Shown: positions 44,320-52,843, counted from the stretch's first letter. The stretch: 63,092 nucleotides of DNA from Clostridiales bacterium (GCA_021129775.1 JAJOKP010000043.1:1-63092), one strand, 5' to 3'. A program made the numbers and translations. The notes: generated by a model not told the origin, from the letters alone.

Positions 44320-44943
44320 TTAGCTCTTCCTTTCTGTTTTTTTAACGTTTGTAAAGATTTCTAATGGTTTTACAATTCCACCCGAAACAACCAGTTTAAT
44401 AGCATCTTCAACTGATATCTTTAGAGATATTGTATCCTTTTTAGGTAGCATAATGTATAGTCCCGAAGTAGGATTGGGTGTAGTCGGTATAAATAAACTA
44501 ACTATTTCTTCTCCTAATATTTCCTCAACTTCTAATAGTCCCGCAGAAGTTACAAAAGCTATCATATAAATCCCTTTCGATGGATATTCGACTAAAACGG
44601 CTTCTCTAAAGCTAGTTTTCTTGCTTCCATATATTGTTTCAGTTAATTGCTTTATTGAGTAGTATATTGTTCGAACTAAAGGAATCCTTCCAAATACAAA
44701 CTCAGGTATAGAACTTGCATTTTTCCAGCTTAAGCGTCTTGCAGCAAATCCCGCACCAAAGACTAAGAGCAACGTGATAAATACACCGAGTCCATATATT
44801 TGGAATCCAATTAGCAGTTCTAGTGGTTTTCTAAAAATAACATCAACCCTATTAAGTATCCATATAATTAGGATTAAAGTTAAGGTTGTAGGCAACAACA
44901 CCACTAAGCCAGTCAATAATGTAGTTCTTATATCTTTCCACAT
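44320..44943 (-). CDS. DUF502 membrane protein
   Basis: A 207-residue protein with two membrane segments, about 12-34 (LTGLVVLLPTTLTLILIIWI) and 50-72 (YGLGVFITLLLVFGAGFAAR), then a cytoplasmic part with FGRIPLVRTIYYSIKQLTET, AVLVEYPSKGIYMIAFVTSA, IPTTPNPTSGLYIMLPKKDT. These blocks define DUF502, whose role is unknown. It is translated just before the DUF3048 gene, so the two may work together in the membrane. Confidence 0.88.
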   Translation of the reverse strand: MWKDIRTTLLTGLVVLLPTTLTLILIIWILNRVDVIFRKPLELLIGFQIYGLGVFITLLLVFGAGFAARRLSWKNASSIPEFVFGRIPLVRTIYYSIKQLTETIYGSKKTSFREAVLVEYPSKGIYMIAFVTSAGLLEVEEILGEEIVSLFIPTTPNPTSGLYIMLPKKDTISLKISVEDAIKLVVSGGIVKPLEIFTNVKKTERKS

Positions 44944-44962
44944 ACGATCATCCCTCTCTAAG

Positions 44963-44992
44963 GTGACAACAGGGACGAGGTTGTTTTGTCAC
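44963..44992. repeat. Decayed repeat remnant upstream of the DUF502 gene
   Basis: GTGACAA (44963-44969) and TTGTCAC (44986-44992) around a GGGACGAGG core, the pattern of the family-A/B repeats with much shorter arms. A similar remnant, GTGACAG...TTTTTGTCAC, lies in the era-recO gap at about 41809-41843. Confidence 0.5.
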
Positions 44993-45073
44993 ACTTGCAT
45001 CCCCAATGTTACCCCTAATTAAATGACATTAGCACTATTTGTGCGGTAACAAGCATTCATTTTTCTTCGTTAA

Positions 45074-45772
45074 TCAAGAAAATAGTCTAAACAAAATTAT
45101 TGTAATTAGTATACCTAAAATCCCACCAACAATAACTTCAAGTAAGCTATGTATCTTAGTTTCTATCCTGCTTTGTGAAACAAGCAATGCCATTAAAACC
45201 GCCATTGTAGTTATGAATGCATCTCCTGAAACAAAAGCAATTGAAGTTGCCAAGGAAAAAGATACCGATGCATGTCCACTTGGCATTCCACCACGAAAAG
45301 CTGTCCCCTCTTTAAACTGCGCTTTTAGTATTATCGTAATAATCACTACAATAATTAATGTTATAAACGAAATATGTGTTGGGACTTGTTTAACATATTC
45401 AAGCACTCTCAAAGCATATGGATTTATTTTTCTGAAAAATAAGAAATAGGCTACAACTATTGCATTTAACGATGAAATTAATACAGCTCCTGCGGCAACA
45501 TTTTTTGCAATTTTTGCAAATTCATGGTAGTCGTCAGTTATTAAGTCTATAGTTTTCTCAATTGCAGTGTTAATCATCTCTGTAATAACAACTAAAGATA
45601 TCGTCAGAAACAATATTATTACTTCGTATTTAGTCAAATCAAAGAAAAGAGTCACAAATAATATTATTGCAGCTATAACGAAGTGAATTTTCATATTCTT
45701 TTGCGTTTTAATAGAATACAATATTCCTTCCACTGCGCAATTAAAGCTATCAATCATTTTTCTTATTCTCAT
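45074..45772 (-). CDS. Fusion of undecaprenol/diacylglycerol kinase and PAP2 phosphatase
   Basis: A 232-residue membrane protein with two parts. Residues 1-110 are a prokaryotic DgkA/UndK: AVEGILYSIKTQKNMKIHFV and TEMINTAIEKTIDLITDDYH, the kinase signature. Residues 130-232 are a PAP2 phosphatase: RGGMPSGHASVSFSLATSIA (motif PSGH) and SQSRIETKIHSLLEVIVGGI, where the usual SR...H...D ends in Glu. So one chain could both make and remove the phosphate on undecaprenol. Known in clostridia in this position. It lies between the DUF502 gene and ybeY. Confidence 0.9.
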   Translation of the reverse strand: MRIRKMIDSFNCAVEGILYSIKTQKNMKIHFVIAAIILFVTLFFDLTKYEVIILFLTISLVVITEMINTAIEKTIDLITDDYHEFAKIAKNVAAGAVLISSLNAIVVAYFLFFRKINPYALRVLEYVKQVPTHISFITLIIVVIITIILKAQFKEGTAFRGGMPSGHASVSFSLATSIAFVSGDAFITTMAVLMALLVSQSRIETKIHSLLEVIVGGILGILITIILFRLFS

Positions 45773-45786
45773 TTATTTTACTCCAT

Positions 45787-46251
45787 TCATTCTCTTTTTA
45801 ACCCTATCAAATTCAAAACCTCTTCCTCTTTAACCCTCATTTCTTTTTTGCAAGCCTTATTTTCATGATTGTAGCCCATTAAATGAAACATACTATGGAC
45901 TGTTAAAAAAGCAATCTCTCTGTGTACACTATGCCCATATTCGTTTGCTTGTTCTATCGCTTTCTCTGTAGAAATTACTATATCACCCAACAATCTCTCT
46001 TCTTGGTACAGAGAACCATTCCCTGTACCATTATTCATTGGGAAAGACAATACATCCGTCGCACCTTGCTTATCTCTATACCTATAGTTTAATTCACTAA
46101 TCTCTATATTATCAACAAATGATAAACTTACTTCATACTTAATATCGCACTTTTCAATATTAAAACATGCAGTCACAGTTTTTTCTAGTATCTCAAGTAA
46201 TTCGTCATCAATAGTTAATGCATCTTGCCTATTATCAACTACTAAGCTCAA
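45787..46251 (-). CDS. ybeY: Endoribonuclease YbeY
   Basis: A 154-residue metalloprotein for 16S rRNA 3' maturation and ribosome quality control. The zinc triad is in FLTVHSMFHLMGYNHENKAC (His-X3-His-X5-His), and GATDVLSFPMNNG is the other family block. I set the start at TTG 46251 (LSLVVDNRQ), 8 nt after AAAGGAAG; the open frame extends upstream inside pgpH. The real overlap with pgpH is 17 nt. Confidence 0.93.
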   Translation of the reverse strand: MSLVVDNRQDALTIDDELLEILEKTVTACFNIEKCDIKYEVSLSFVDNIEISELNYRYRDKQGATDVLSFPMNNGTGNGSLYQEERLLGDIVISTEKAIEQANEYGHSVHREIAFLTVHSMFHLMGYNHENKACKKEMRVKEEEVLNLIGLKRE

Positions 46252-48346
46252 GTGATTTTCTTCCTTTCGATTCAATTTTTTTATTGTCAGGGTACTCGAT
46301 TCTCTCATGGAAAGTGCCCATTATCGTTTTAACAAATATTTTTTTTATTATCTCTAATTCCTTCAAAGTCAGATTACATTCTTCCATCTGGCCATCGTCT
46401 AATTTATCTTTAATTATCTTCGTAATAAACTTCTCTATTTTTTCCTCTGTAGGAGAAGATAAACTTCTTATTGCGGCCTCTACAGAATCTGCAAACATCA
46501 CTATTGCAGTTTCTTTTGTTTGTGGCTTAACACCCCAGTATCTAAAACTTTGTTCATCAATTTCTTCTCCATTAGCCATTTCTTTTGCTCTATGATAGAA
46601 ATAATAAACTAAAGTGGTTCCATGATGTTGAATAATAAAATCTTGAATTTCAACAGGTAGTTTATACTTTTTTGCCATTTCCATTCCATCTTTAACATGT
46701 CCTGTTATTATCAATGTGCTTAATGATGGCGATATTTTCTCATGGGGATTTTCTTTTGTCAATTGATTCTCTTTAAAAAAATATGGTCTACTTGTTTTAC
46801 CGATGTCATGATAAAACGAGCCTACTCTAGCTAACAATGCATTAGCTCCAACAGCGTTAGCTGCTGCTTCACTCAAGTTTCCAACAATAATACTATGGTG
46901 ATATGTGCCTGGTGCTTCAATCATGAGTTTTTTTAGCAAAGGATGGTTCTGACTCGAGAGTTCTAGTAGCTTTATTTGCGTAAGAATACCAAATACGCTC
47001 TCCCACAACGGTAGTGAACCAACTGTCAACACCGAGCAAAATACTCCATTTAAAAACGCGAATAGAGCAATCGTTAGTATGTCATACACGCTGGTCATGT
47101 TAATTAATTCAAAACCAATAATAGTAATACTTTGCACTACACCTACTATGAGACCAGATATAAATATCTTACCTCTTTGGTCAGCATTAATAATACTTAA
47201 CACTCCTGCAGTTCCACCTAGTAACGTCATAAAAATTATAGAAACGTTGATATCAGTAACAATACCTACCAAAATAGTTATGCACAAATTAATAACTAAC
47301 GCTAATCGCGCATCAACCAATAACGCAATTAACATAACTGAAGCAGCAATAGGCACTAAATAGATTGAAATCCCCGAAATAGCTCTTGCCATAAACAAAG
47401 TTATTAGGAAAAGTATTATTAATAAAAGTAGTTGACCTATTTTCTTTAATACTCCCTTATTAAATATTCTCATGTACGACACTAATAAGAGTTGCATTAC
47501 TAACACAATCAATAATATGCCAAAGTAAAGCATAAAATCTGCCGTTTTATCACCTTCTAGCAAGCCCAATTCACTTAGAATCACTAAGTCGTTTGCTGAG
47601 ATAAGTTCACCTTCTTTGACAACTGTATCGCCTTCTCTAATTAGTATATCTTCCACTTCATTTTTTGCTTCAATTCTTTTCTGCTCACTAGAAATAATAT
47701 CTAAAAAGTTATTCGGTCTAATAGTTGCGTTTACAACTGAAATTGCAAGTTCCTTATGCATATCACTAAAACCTTCAAACTCTGATATATACTCTCTAAT
47801 ATTATTTTTTTCCACTTGTAGGTCTTGAGTTTTCAACCCATCTCTCAAAAATAAAGCTACAGTTTCGTATATAAAGTTTTCTAGGTATTTCAATTCATCT
47901 AACGGTGATTGTACCGTCAAAGCCAAGATATGAGATGGAATATTTAGTTTGTTCAGCATGACCACTTCTTTTTTTGCAGGTAAATCTAATCCCTCATCTT
48001 TAATTACACTATTAATGAATTCGAAAAAATTCTCTATATCTTTATTAACTGCTGTAAGTACCATTGGGTCGACTTTAAATACCGATTCTGATTCGCTTGC
48101 TGCTTTTTGTTTCAACTGCTCTGTTTCTCTAGTATCAACAATGTCTCTAGTTGCAAGTATATCAATGGGGGCTGCATTTCCGACCTCAAGATTATGCTTT
48201 TGTGGCATAAGTACTAGTACTAAAAACGAAAAAACGCTTGCAAAAAAGAATAAGGCTAATAAGACATGTACTGCTCTTTTGCTCGTGAATATTCTTAAAA
48301 TTGAATCATTCATTAGCCACTTAAAAAAGCTCTTAATTCTTCCCAT
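46235..48346 (-). CDS. pgpH: PgpH-type c-di-AMP phosphodiesterase (7TM-HD, YqfF)
   Basis: A 703-residue membrane enzyme that hydrolyses c-di-AMP. Order: first membrane segment near 28-48, an extracellular 7TMR-HDED domain (about 50-285), seven membrane segments at about 285-480 (FMLYFGILLIVLVMQLLLVS ... VLTVGSLPLWESVFGIL), and a cytoplasmic HD domain: PGTYHHSIIVGNLSEAAANA, LLARVGSFYHDIGKTSRPYF, IQHHGTTLVYYFYHRA. All HD residues are present. Direct neighbour of phoH, as usual. Confidence 0.95.
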   Translation of the reverse strand: MGRIKSFFKWLMNDSILRIFTSKRAVHVLLALFFFASVFSFLVLVLMPQKHNLEVGNAAPIDILATRDIVDTRETEQLKQKAASESESVFKVDPMVLTAVNKDIENFFEFINSVIKDEGLDLPAKKEVVMLNKLNIPSHILALTVQSPLDELKYLENFIYETVALFLRDGLKTQDLQVEKNNIREYISEFEGFSDMHKELAISVVNATIRPNNFLDIISSEQKRIEAKNEVEDILIREGDTVVKEGELISANDLVILSELGLLEGDKTADFMLYFGILLIVLVMQLLLVSYMRIFNKGVLKKIGQLLLLIILFLITLFMARAISGISIYLVPIAASVMLIALLVDARLALVINLCITILVGIVTDINVSIIFMTLLGGTAGVLSIINADQRGKIFISGLIVGVVQSITIIGFELINMTSVYDILTIALFAFLNGVFCSVLTVGSLPLWESVFGILTQIKLLELSSQNHPLLKKLMIEAPGTYHHSIIVGNLSEAAANAVGANALLARVGSFYHDIGKTSRPYFFKENQLTKENPHEKISPSLSTLIITGHVKDGMEMAKKYKLPVEIQDFIIQHHGTTLVYYFYHRAKEMANGEEIDEQSFRYWGVKPQTKETAIVMFADSVEAAIRSLSSPTEEKIEKFITKIIKDKLDDGQMEECNLTLKELEIIKKIFVKTIMGTFHERIEYPDNKKIESKGRKSLELSS

Positions 48347-48366
48347 AATAGTCCTCCAATAGATTT

Positions 48367-49332
48367 TTATCTATTATTCTCGTTTTTTTCATATGCTACA
48401 ATAATCTTTTGAACTAACGTATGTCTAACTACGTCTTTTTCCGATAGAAATTGAATTCCCACTTCTTTTATATCCTTTAATACTTTTGTGGCGTGCAGCA
48501 ACCCGCAAGTTTTAGCTTTTGGCAAATCTACTTGTGTAATGTCACCTGTAACTACGATTTTAGAACCTGCTCCTAACCTCGTTAAAAACATCTTCATCTG
48601 CTCTTTGGTAGTGTTTTGTGCTTCATCTAGAATAATAAAAGAATAATTTAGCGTTCTGCCCCTCATAAATGCAAGTGGCGCTACCTCTATTACATCTCTC
48701 TCACTATATTTTTCAAATTTCTCTGCTCCTAATATATCAAACAGGGCATCAAATAAAGGTCTTAAATATGGGTCAACTTTTTCCTTCATATCTCCTGGCA
48801 AAAAGCCTAAGCTCTCTCCTGCTTCAACAGCAGGTCTTGTTAGTATTATTCGATTAACTTGTTTGTTTTTTAAAGCTTTTACTGCCATTGCTACAGCTAG
48901 ATATGTCTTCCCTGTTCCTGCAGGCCCGACAGTTAGTGTTAGGTCTTTTGACTCAATAGTTTTTACATACTCTTTCTGTCCTAAAGTCATTGGCTTTATT
49001 GGTTTTCCTTTTTCTGTCACAAACACAATATCGTTTTTCAGACTGTCTGAGTCTTCCTCACTGCCATTTTTAAGCGAATTTAGTGTGTATTTAATATGTT
49101 GAGTCGTCAAATTATCCCCACTATTGATTACTATTATTAGTCTTAATATTAGCTTTTCACATAATTTTACTTGTATCTCCTCGCCTGTAATAATAATGCC
49201 CTCTTGTCGCAAAGTAATATCTACATTTAACAATTGCTGAATGATTTTAATATTGCTATCGTAATCACCAAACAATTCTCTAATAATTTCTGTGTCGTAT
49301 GCTTTTATTGTTTTTTGAATAGTATCAGCCAA
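48367..49332 (-). CDS. phoH: PhoH-like ATPase (Ybez/PhoH)
   Basis: A 321-residue P-loop ATPase linked to RNA metabolism and YbeY. Walker A DLTLTVGPAGTGKTYLAVAM at about 131-150, Walker B YSFIILDEAQNTTKEQMKMF, and RPAVEAGESLGFLPGDMKEK. The N-terminal KH-like part is at 1-90. Start is TTG 49332 with GGAGGAG 8 nt upstream. It heads the phoH-pgpH-ybeY-dgkA/PAP2 run and now has its own promoter; the yqfC-yqfD pair that normally precedes it is 12 kb away. Confidence 0.95.
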   Translation of the reverse strand: MADTIQKTIKAYDTEIIRELFGDYDSNIKIIQQLLNVDITLRQEGIIITGEEIQVKLCEKLILRLIIVINSGDNLTTQHIKYTLNSLKNGSEEDSDSLKNDIVFVTEKGKPIKPMTLGQKEYVKTIESKDLTLTVGPAGTGKTYLAVAMAVKALKNKQVNRIILTRPAVEAGESLGFLPGDMKEKVDPYLRPLFDALFDILGAEKFEKYSERDVIEVAPLAFMRGRTLNYSFIILDEAQNTTKEQMKMFLTRLGAGSKIVVTGDITQVDLPKAKTCGLLHATKVLKDIKEVGIQFLSEKDVVRHTLVQKIIVAYEKNENNR

Positions 49333-49374
49333 AAACTACTCCTCCTCTAATTCTGCTTTTAGTTCAATAACTAC

Positions 49375-49403
49375 ATAATATCTTCTATGTACTATTTCGA
49401 CAA
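49375..49403 (-). promoter_or_regulatory. phoH operon promoter with a Spo0A box core
   Basis: Minus strand: TTGTCG (49403-49398), 17-nt spacer, TATTAT (49380-49375). The -35 is embedded in TTTTTGTCGAAAT, which contains the perfect TGTCGAA Spo0A core (49402-49396). That arrangement occurs at sigma-A promoters activated or repressed by Spo0A. Predicted from sequence only. Confidence 0.55.
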
Positions 49404-49489
49404 AAATATCTTTATTCCTTTAGTTTATTATTTCATAATTACTCTTTTCTGTCCAGAAAGATGTAAAAGATATATCAGAATTTTTACAG

Positions 49490-49519
49490 AAAAAACCCCA
49501 TCAATCATTTTTGAAGGGG
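49490..49519 (-). terminator. Intrinsic terminator of the phn-PHP unit
   Basis: Minus strand: CCCCTTCAA, 6-nt loop, TTGATGGGG (one mismatch), then TTTTTT (49495-49490). It begins 28 nt after the PHP stop and separates the phosphonate block from phoH. Confidence 0.85.
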
Positions 49520-49546
49520 ACAAAGTTTCTGAACATAGATTTATCT

Positions 49547-50356
49547 TTATCTTAATAATTCAAATTCATTAATATAATTCGAACCAACAAAACTTTTGTT
49601 TCGCTCACCGTAGCGACCATGATAATCAGAACCTGCTGATAAGAATAAACTATGCTCCATTGCAAGTTCTTTAATTCTCTCTGATTGTTTTGTAGTAACT
49701 GAAGGGTAACTAGCTTCAATACCCATTAACCCGCTACTTACCAGTTCCTTTAAGGCATCAAGATTGTCATACACTGTAGGATGCGCTAATATAGGTATTG
49801 CTCCTGATTCTCTCAGAGCTCTTGTAGCGTCAATATGAGAAGGGTAAGCGATTCTCATCTCCAGAGGTCCACTGTTTTTAAACATTTTGCAGTAGAATTC
49901 TCCATATATATTGCTTGCATATCCTTTTTTAATAAGCACTTCCATAATATGCTGTTTGTAAAAACCGTGAATACCTCTCGTTTCTTTAAAATCTTCAAGT
50001 GAAATATCGTAACCCAAAGCAATAAGCTTTTCAACTTGCTTAACCCCATTACTATGCCTTTGTTTGGTTGTCGAAGCAATCATATCATCTAATGCTCTGA
50101 ATCCGCTTTGCACATACAGCCCAATAATATGACAAGATTTATTCCGCTTGTAGTCATAAGCGCTTATTTCAATCCCTGGTATATATTGCACACCATATTT
50201 CTCGGCTAAAACACGATGTTCTTCTACACCATACATTGTGTCGTGGTCGGTGATAGATATTAATGTAACGCCATTATTTTTAGCCATTCGAAAGACTTCT
50301 TCTGGGGTGTCACTACAGTCTGTATAGCTAGTATGCACGTGTAAATCTGCTTTCAA
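49547..50356 (-). CDS. PHP-family phosphoesterase, probable PhnPP-like cyclic phosphodiesterase
   Basis: A 269-residue PHP protein. Metal sites: ADLHVHTSYTDCSD (H6, H8), ISITDHDTMYG, YIPGIEISAY, ILAHPTVYD, and AGSDYHGRYG, all in the PHP pattern, with no polymerase domain. Other members hydrolyse 3',5'-bisphosphates or RNA ends (RNase AM/TrpH). One, PhnPP of Eggerthella lenta, lies in a phn operon and opens and dephosphorylates the ribose cyclic phosphate left by C-P lyase. Here the gene closes a phn block that has no phnP or phnN, so PhnPP is the best guess. Start TTG 50356 after GGGGGAAAAAG. Chemistry not proven. Confidence 0.75.
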   Translation of the reverse strand: MKADLHVHTSYTDCSDTPEEVFRMAKNNGVTLISITDHDTMYGVEEHRVLAEKYGVQYIPGIEISAYDYKRNKSCHIIGLYVQSGFRALDDMIASTTKQRHSNGVKQVEKLIALGYDISLEDFKETRGIHGFYKQHIMEVLIKKGYASNIYGEFYCKMFKNSGPLEMRIAYPSHIDATRALRESGAIPILAHPTVYDNLDALKELVSSGLMGIEASYPSVTTKQSERIKELAMEHSLFLSAGSDYHGRYGERNKSFVGSNYINEFELLR

Positions 50357-50408
50357 ACTTTTTCCCCCTTCATATAAAAAAATAAACTTGCTTTGTTAAA
50401 GTTCCTCC

Positions 50409-50438
50409 GCTTCCAGAGTGTAACACAACTCTAGAAGC
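50409..50438 (-). promoter_or_regulatory. Stable hairpin between phnE and the PHP gene
   Basis: Minus strand GCTTCTAGAGT-N8-ACTCTGGAAGC, 11 bp with one G-U pair, followed by GGAGGAACTTTAAC, not a T-run. Not a normal terminator. Could limit read-through or stabilise the upstream mRNA. Confidence 0.5.
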
Positions 50439-50446
50439 AAAAGAAT

Positions 50447-51271
50447 CTAATCAATAATGCTTTTTTGTCTAAAATAATTTATTGACACTTCCATTATAAG
50501 TGCAGTAACGAATATTAGTATAACACCAAAACCTTGTTCTGCATGGTTTCCTGCTCTAGCAGCGTTATTTATCATCGTTCCAATTGTACCGGGTACTCCT
50601 ACTGCTGGCCCAATAACAACCGCAACCGCAAAATTAATTTCACTCCGTATAGCAACCCAAGAAATCATTTTAGTTAATGATGAAGGCAAAACCGCAGCAA
50701 AGACTATCTGCAACCAATTTGAACCAGTTGCCTTTAATGCTTCTATAGTTCCACCATCGATTTCTTCAAATGCTTCAGCAAATGATTTAATGAAGAAAGA
50801 TAATGTGTGAAAAAACATTCCTACCACTGCTGTCGTTGCAGTAAGACCATATCCTGAAACCAGAATGAGAACCCATATAATTGTAGGTACAGCTCGCACA
50901 AAAGATGCAGCCCCACGAATAGCAGATGCTATTTTCCCATTCGTTAGATTTCTCGCAGCGAATAAACCCAAGATCAGTCCTATAAAATAACCAGATAAGG
51001 TTGTTAAAAAAGCTAAAGCAAGTGTATTAAGAAGACTTCGAATCATTTCAATTCTTTTTACGTTTTCCACTAAATCGAATCGAAGAAAATTTCGAGCAAT
51101 GTTCATAGCAGTCTCAGCTTGAAAAAATTCCCATCTAAATTCAATTCTAAAAAAAACCGTGTATATAGTTGTAAGAAAAAAAATAATAATGATACTATAG
51201 ATAGTGTAATCCGTCAAACTCATTATTTTCAGTTTCGGGCGATAGATAGTTAAGTCCCTAGCTCTATTCAT
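50447..51271 (-). CDS. phnE: Phosphonate ABC transporter permease PhnE (second copy)
   Basis: A 274-residue inner-membrane permease. About six membrane helices; the cytoplasmic EAA loop that contacts the ATPase reads GTIEALKATGSNWLQIVFAA followed by VLPSSLTKM. It starts at ATG 51271, overlapping the stop of the other phnE by ATGA. The pair is 270-275 residues each and divergent, so they probably form a heterodimer channel with PhnC. Downstream of it are the hairpin and PHP gene. Confidence 0.93.
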   Translation of the reverse strand: MNRARDLTIYRPKLKIMSLTDYTIYSIIIIFFLTTIYTVFFRIEFRWEFFQAETAMNIARNFLRFDLVENVKRIEMIRSLLNTLALAFLTTLSGYFIGLILGLFAARNLTNGKIASAIRGAASFVRAVPTIIWVLILVSGYGLTATTAVVGMFFHTLSFFIKSFAEAFEEIDGGTIEALKATGSNWLQIVFAAVLPSSLTKMISWVAIRSEINFAVAVVIGPAVGVPGTIGTMINNAARAGNHAEQGFGVILIFVTALIMEVSINYFRQKSIID

Positions 51272-52089
51272 GATAATATCCTCTTTCTTATCTGTATTGA
51301 TATTTGGTCAAAAATCAGTATTGTAATTACGACCATTATAACAGCAGCCATTAATTCATCAAATCTTCTAAAGTGCCTGTACACACCAATTAGGCGACCA
51401 ATACCTCCCCCTGCCAACATACCAATGATGGTTGCTGAACGAATATTTGATTCAACTGCATACAATGCCCAAGAGAGTGCAACCGGAAGCGTCTCTGGAT
51501 AAACAGCATGTACAATTATTTGCCAATAATTTGCTCCTGTTGCTTCTAATGCTTCTATACTATGCGAATTAGTTTCATCAATCATATCACTAAATAGTCT
51601 TGCGTTGAAAGCACACGTGCCAAGAGTCATAACAAGAAGTGCTAAAAACTCACCAAACCAGAATGCCATCAAGAGTATTATTGCCCATATCGGAGTCGGT
51701 ACATTTCGCACAAAACCTGCTACTACGCGTAATGAGCCTTTCAAAAATCTGTTTTTCCCTGTTTTGTTTGACATCCCAATGGCTGAAAAATATGCCAAAA
51801 AGCAGCCTATTGTTCCTGCAGATATAGCTAAAATAATTGTAACCCATATCTCTTCTAATAAGATATTTAGCGAGCTAAAATTAGGTGGCAAGTACAATTC
51901 GAAAAAACGTGCAACTACTTTGCCAAAATTCCTGAATATAAGAAAAAAGTCGAATCCTATCAATTCTGCTGCAAGGCAAGCAACAATAAACATGCCAAAT
52001 ATAGTTCCTATCGTTTTTACCAGATTATCATTGAAAAATTTTTTTAGACTTATTTTTTTTCCCTCTTTTTTAGCATGCCAGAATTTCAT
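51268..52089 (-). CDS. phnE: Phosphonate ABC transporter permease PhnE (first copy)
   Basis: A 273-residue permease with helices at about 27-50, 78-100, 115-135 and beyond; EAA loop HSIEALEATGANYWQIIVHA with VYPETLPVALS. I take ATG 52089 (MKFWHAKKEGK), which has GGAG 9 nt upstream; the ATG at 52104 has no ribosome site. It overlaps the phnC 3' end by 20 nt. Confidence 0.92.
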   Translation of the reverse strand: MKFWHAKKEGKKISLKKFFNDNLVKTIGTIFGMFIVACLAAELIGFDFFLIFRNFGKVVARFFELYLPPNFSSLNILLEEIWVTIILAISAGTIGCFLAYFSAIGMSNKTGKNRFLKGSLRVVAGFVRNVPTPIWAIILLMAFWFGEFLALLVMTLGTCAFNARLFSDMIDETNSHSIEALEATGANYWQIIVHAVYPETLPVALSWALYAVESNIRSATIIGMLAGGGIGRLIGVYRHFRRFDELMAAVIMVVITILIFDQISIQIRKRILS

Positions 52090-52843
52090 CAATTTGCGCT
52101 CCATATATATATGCTATTTTATCTTTTGTCAATTGAATAGGCGAACCATTAAAAACTACTTCTCCATCTTTCATCCCAATAATTCTATCAGAATAGTTCA
52201 AAGCTACTTCAACTTGGTGCAGGTTCACAAGGCAAGGAATCCCCATAGATTTACTAATGGCTTTTAAATAATCCATAATAACTTTTGAAGCCTGGGGATC
52301 TAAAGATGCAATTGGTTCATCACATAAAATCAATTTCGGATTTTGAATTAATGCCCTTGCTATCCCAACGCGCTGTTTTTGTCCTCCAGATAAATTAGAG
52401 CATTTAAAGAACTTACGCTCAGAGAGTCCAAACATATCTAACAATTCCATTGCTCTTTTTACGTCTTCTTCAGTATACAAAGACAATGCACTACGTAAAG
52501 TGGAATAGTAACCAAGCCGACCGTGTAATACATTTTCTAATGCAGTTAGTCTATATACCAAATTATAGTGTTGAAACACCATTCCAATTTGTTTCCGTAC
52601 GTTGCGAAGTTTCTTTTTGCTAATCCCAATAGTCTCGTTTTGCTCAACCACTATGCTGCTGCCCGCATTTGGCTCTATCATTTGATTAATACAACGAAAA
52701 AGAGTCGATTTTCCAGCTCCACTTTCTCCAATTACTGAAACCAGCTCCCCTCTAGAAACGGAGAATGATACATCCTTAAGTGCCTCTGTTTGCCCTTTAT
52801 ATGTCTTACTTAAATTTTTGATTTCTAATGTGTTTTTTCCCAC
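52070..52843 (-). CDS. phnC: Phosphonate ABC transporter ATP-binding protein PhnC
   Basis: A 257-residue ABC ATPase. Walker A VIGESGAGKSTLFRCINQMI, signature NLSGGQKQRVGIARALIQNP, Walker B LILCDEPIASLDPQASKVIM, and switch His in VNLHQVEVALNYSDRIIGMK, the PhnC hallmark. Start GTG 52843 after AGGAGGTG, 5 nt spacing. The 163-nt gap to phnD has a TATAAT at 52874-52879 but no clear -35, so a second promoter here is uncertain. Confidence 0.95.
   Translation of the reverse strand: MGKNTLEIKNLSKTYKGQTEALKDVSFSVSRGELVSVIGESGAGKSTLFRCINQMIEPNAGSSIVVEQNETIGISKKKLRNVRKQIGMVFQHYNLVYRLTALENVLHGRLGYYSTLRSALSLYTEEDVKRAMELLDMFGLSERKFFKCSNLSGGQKQRVGIARALIQNPKLILCDEPIASLDPQASKVIMDYLKAISKSMGIPCLVNLHQVEVALNYSDRIIGMKDGEVVFNGSPIQLTKDKIAYIYGAQIDEILAC

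Noticed and set aside
49547-50356. RNase AM/TrpH housekeeping assignment for the PHP gene
   Set aside because: Motifs allow it, but its place inside the phn transcription unit and the absence of phnP favour a phosphonate role; kept as the alternative.
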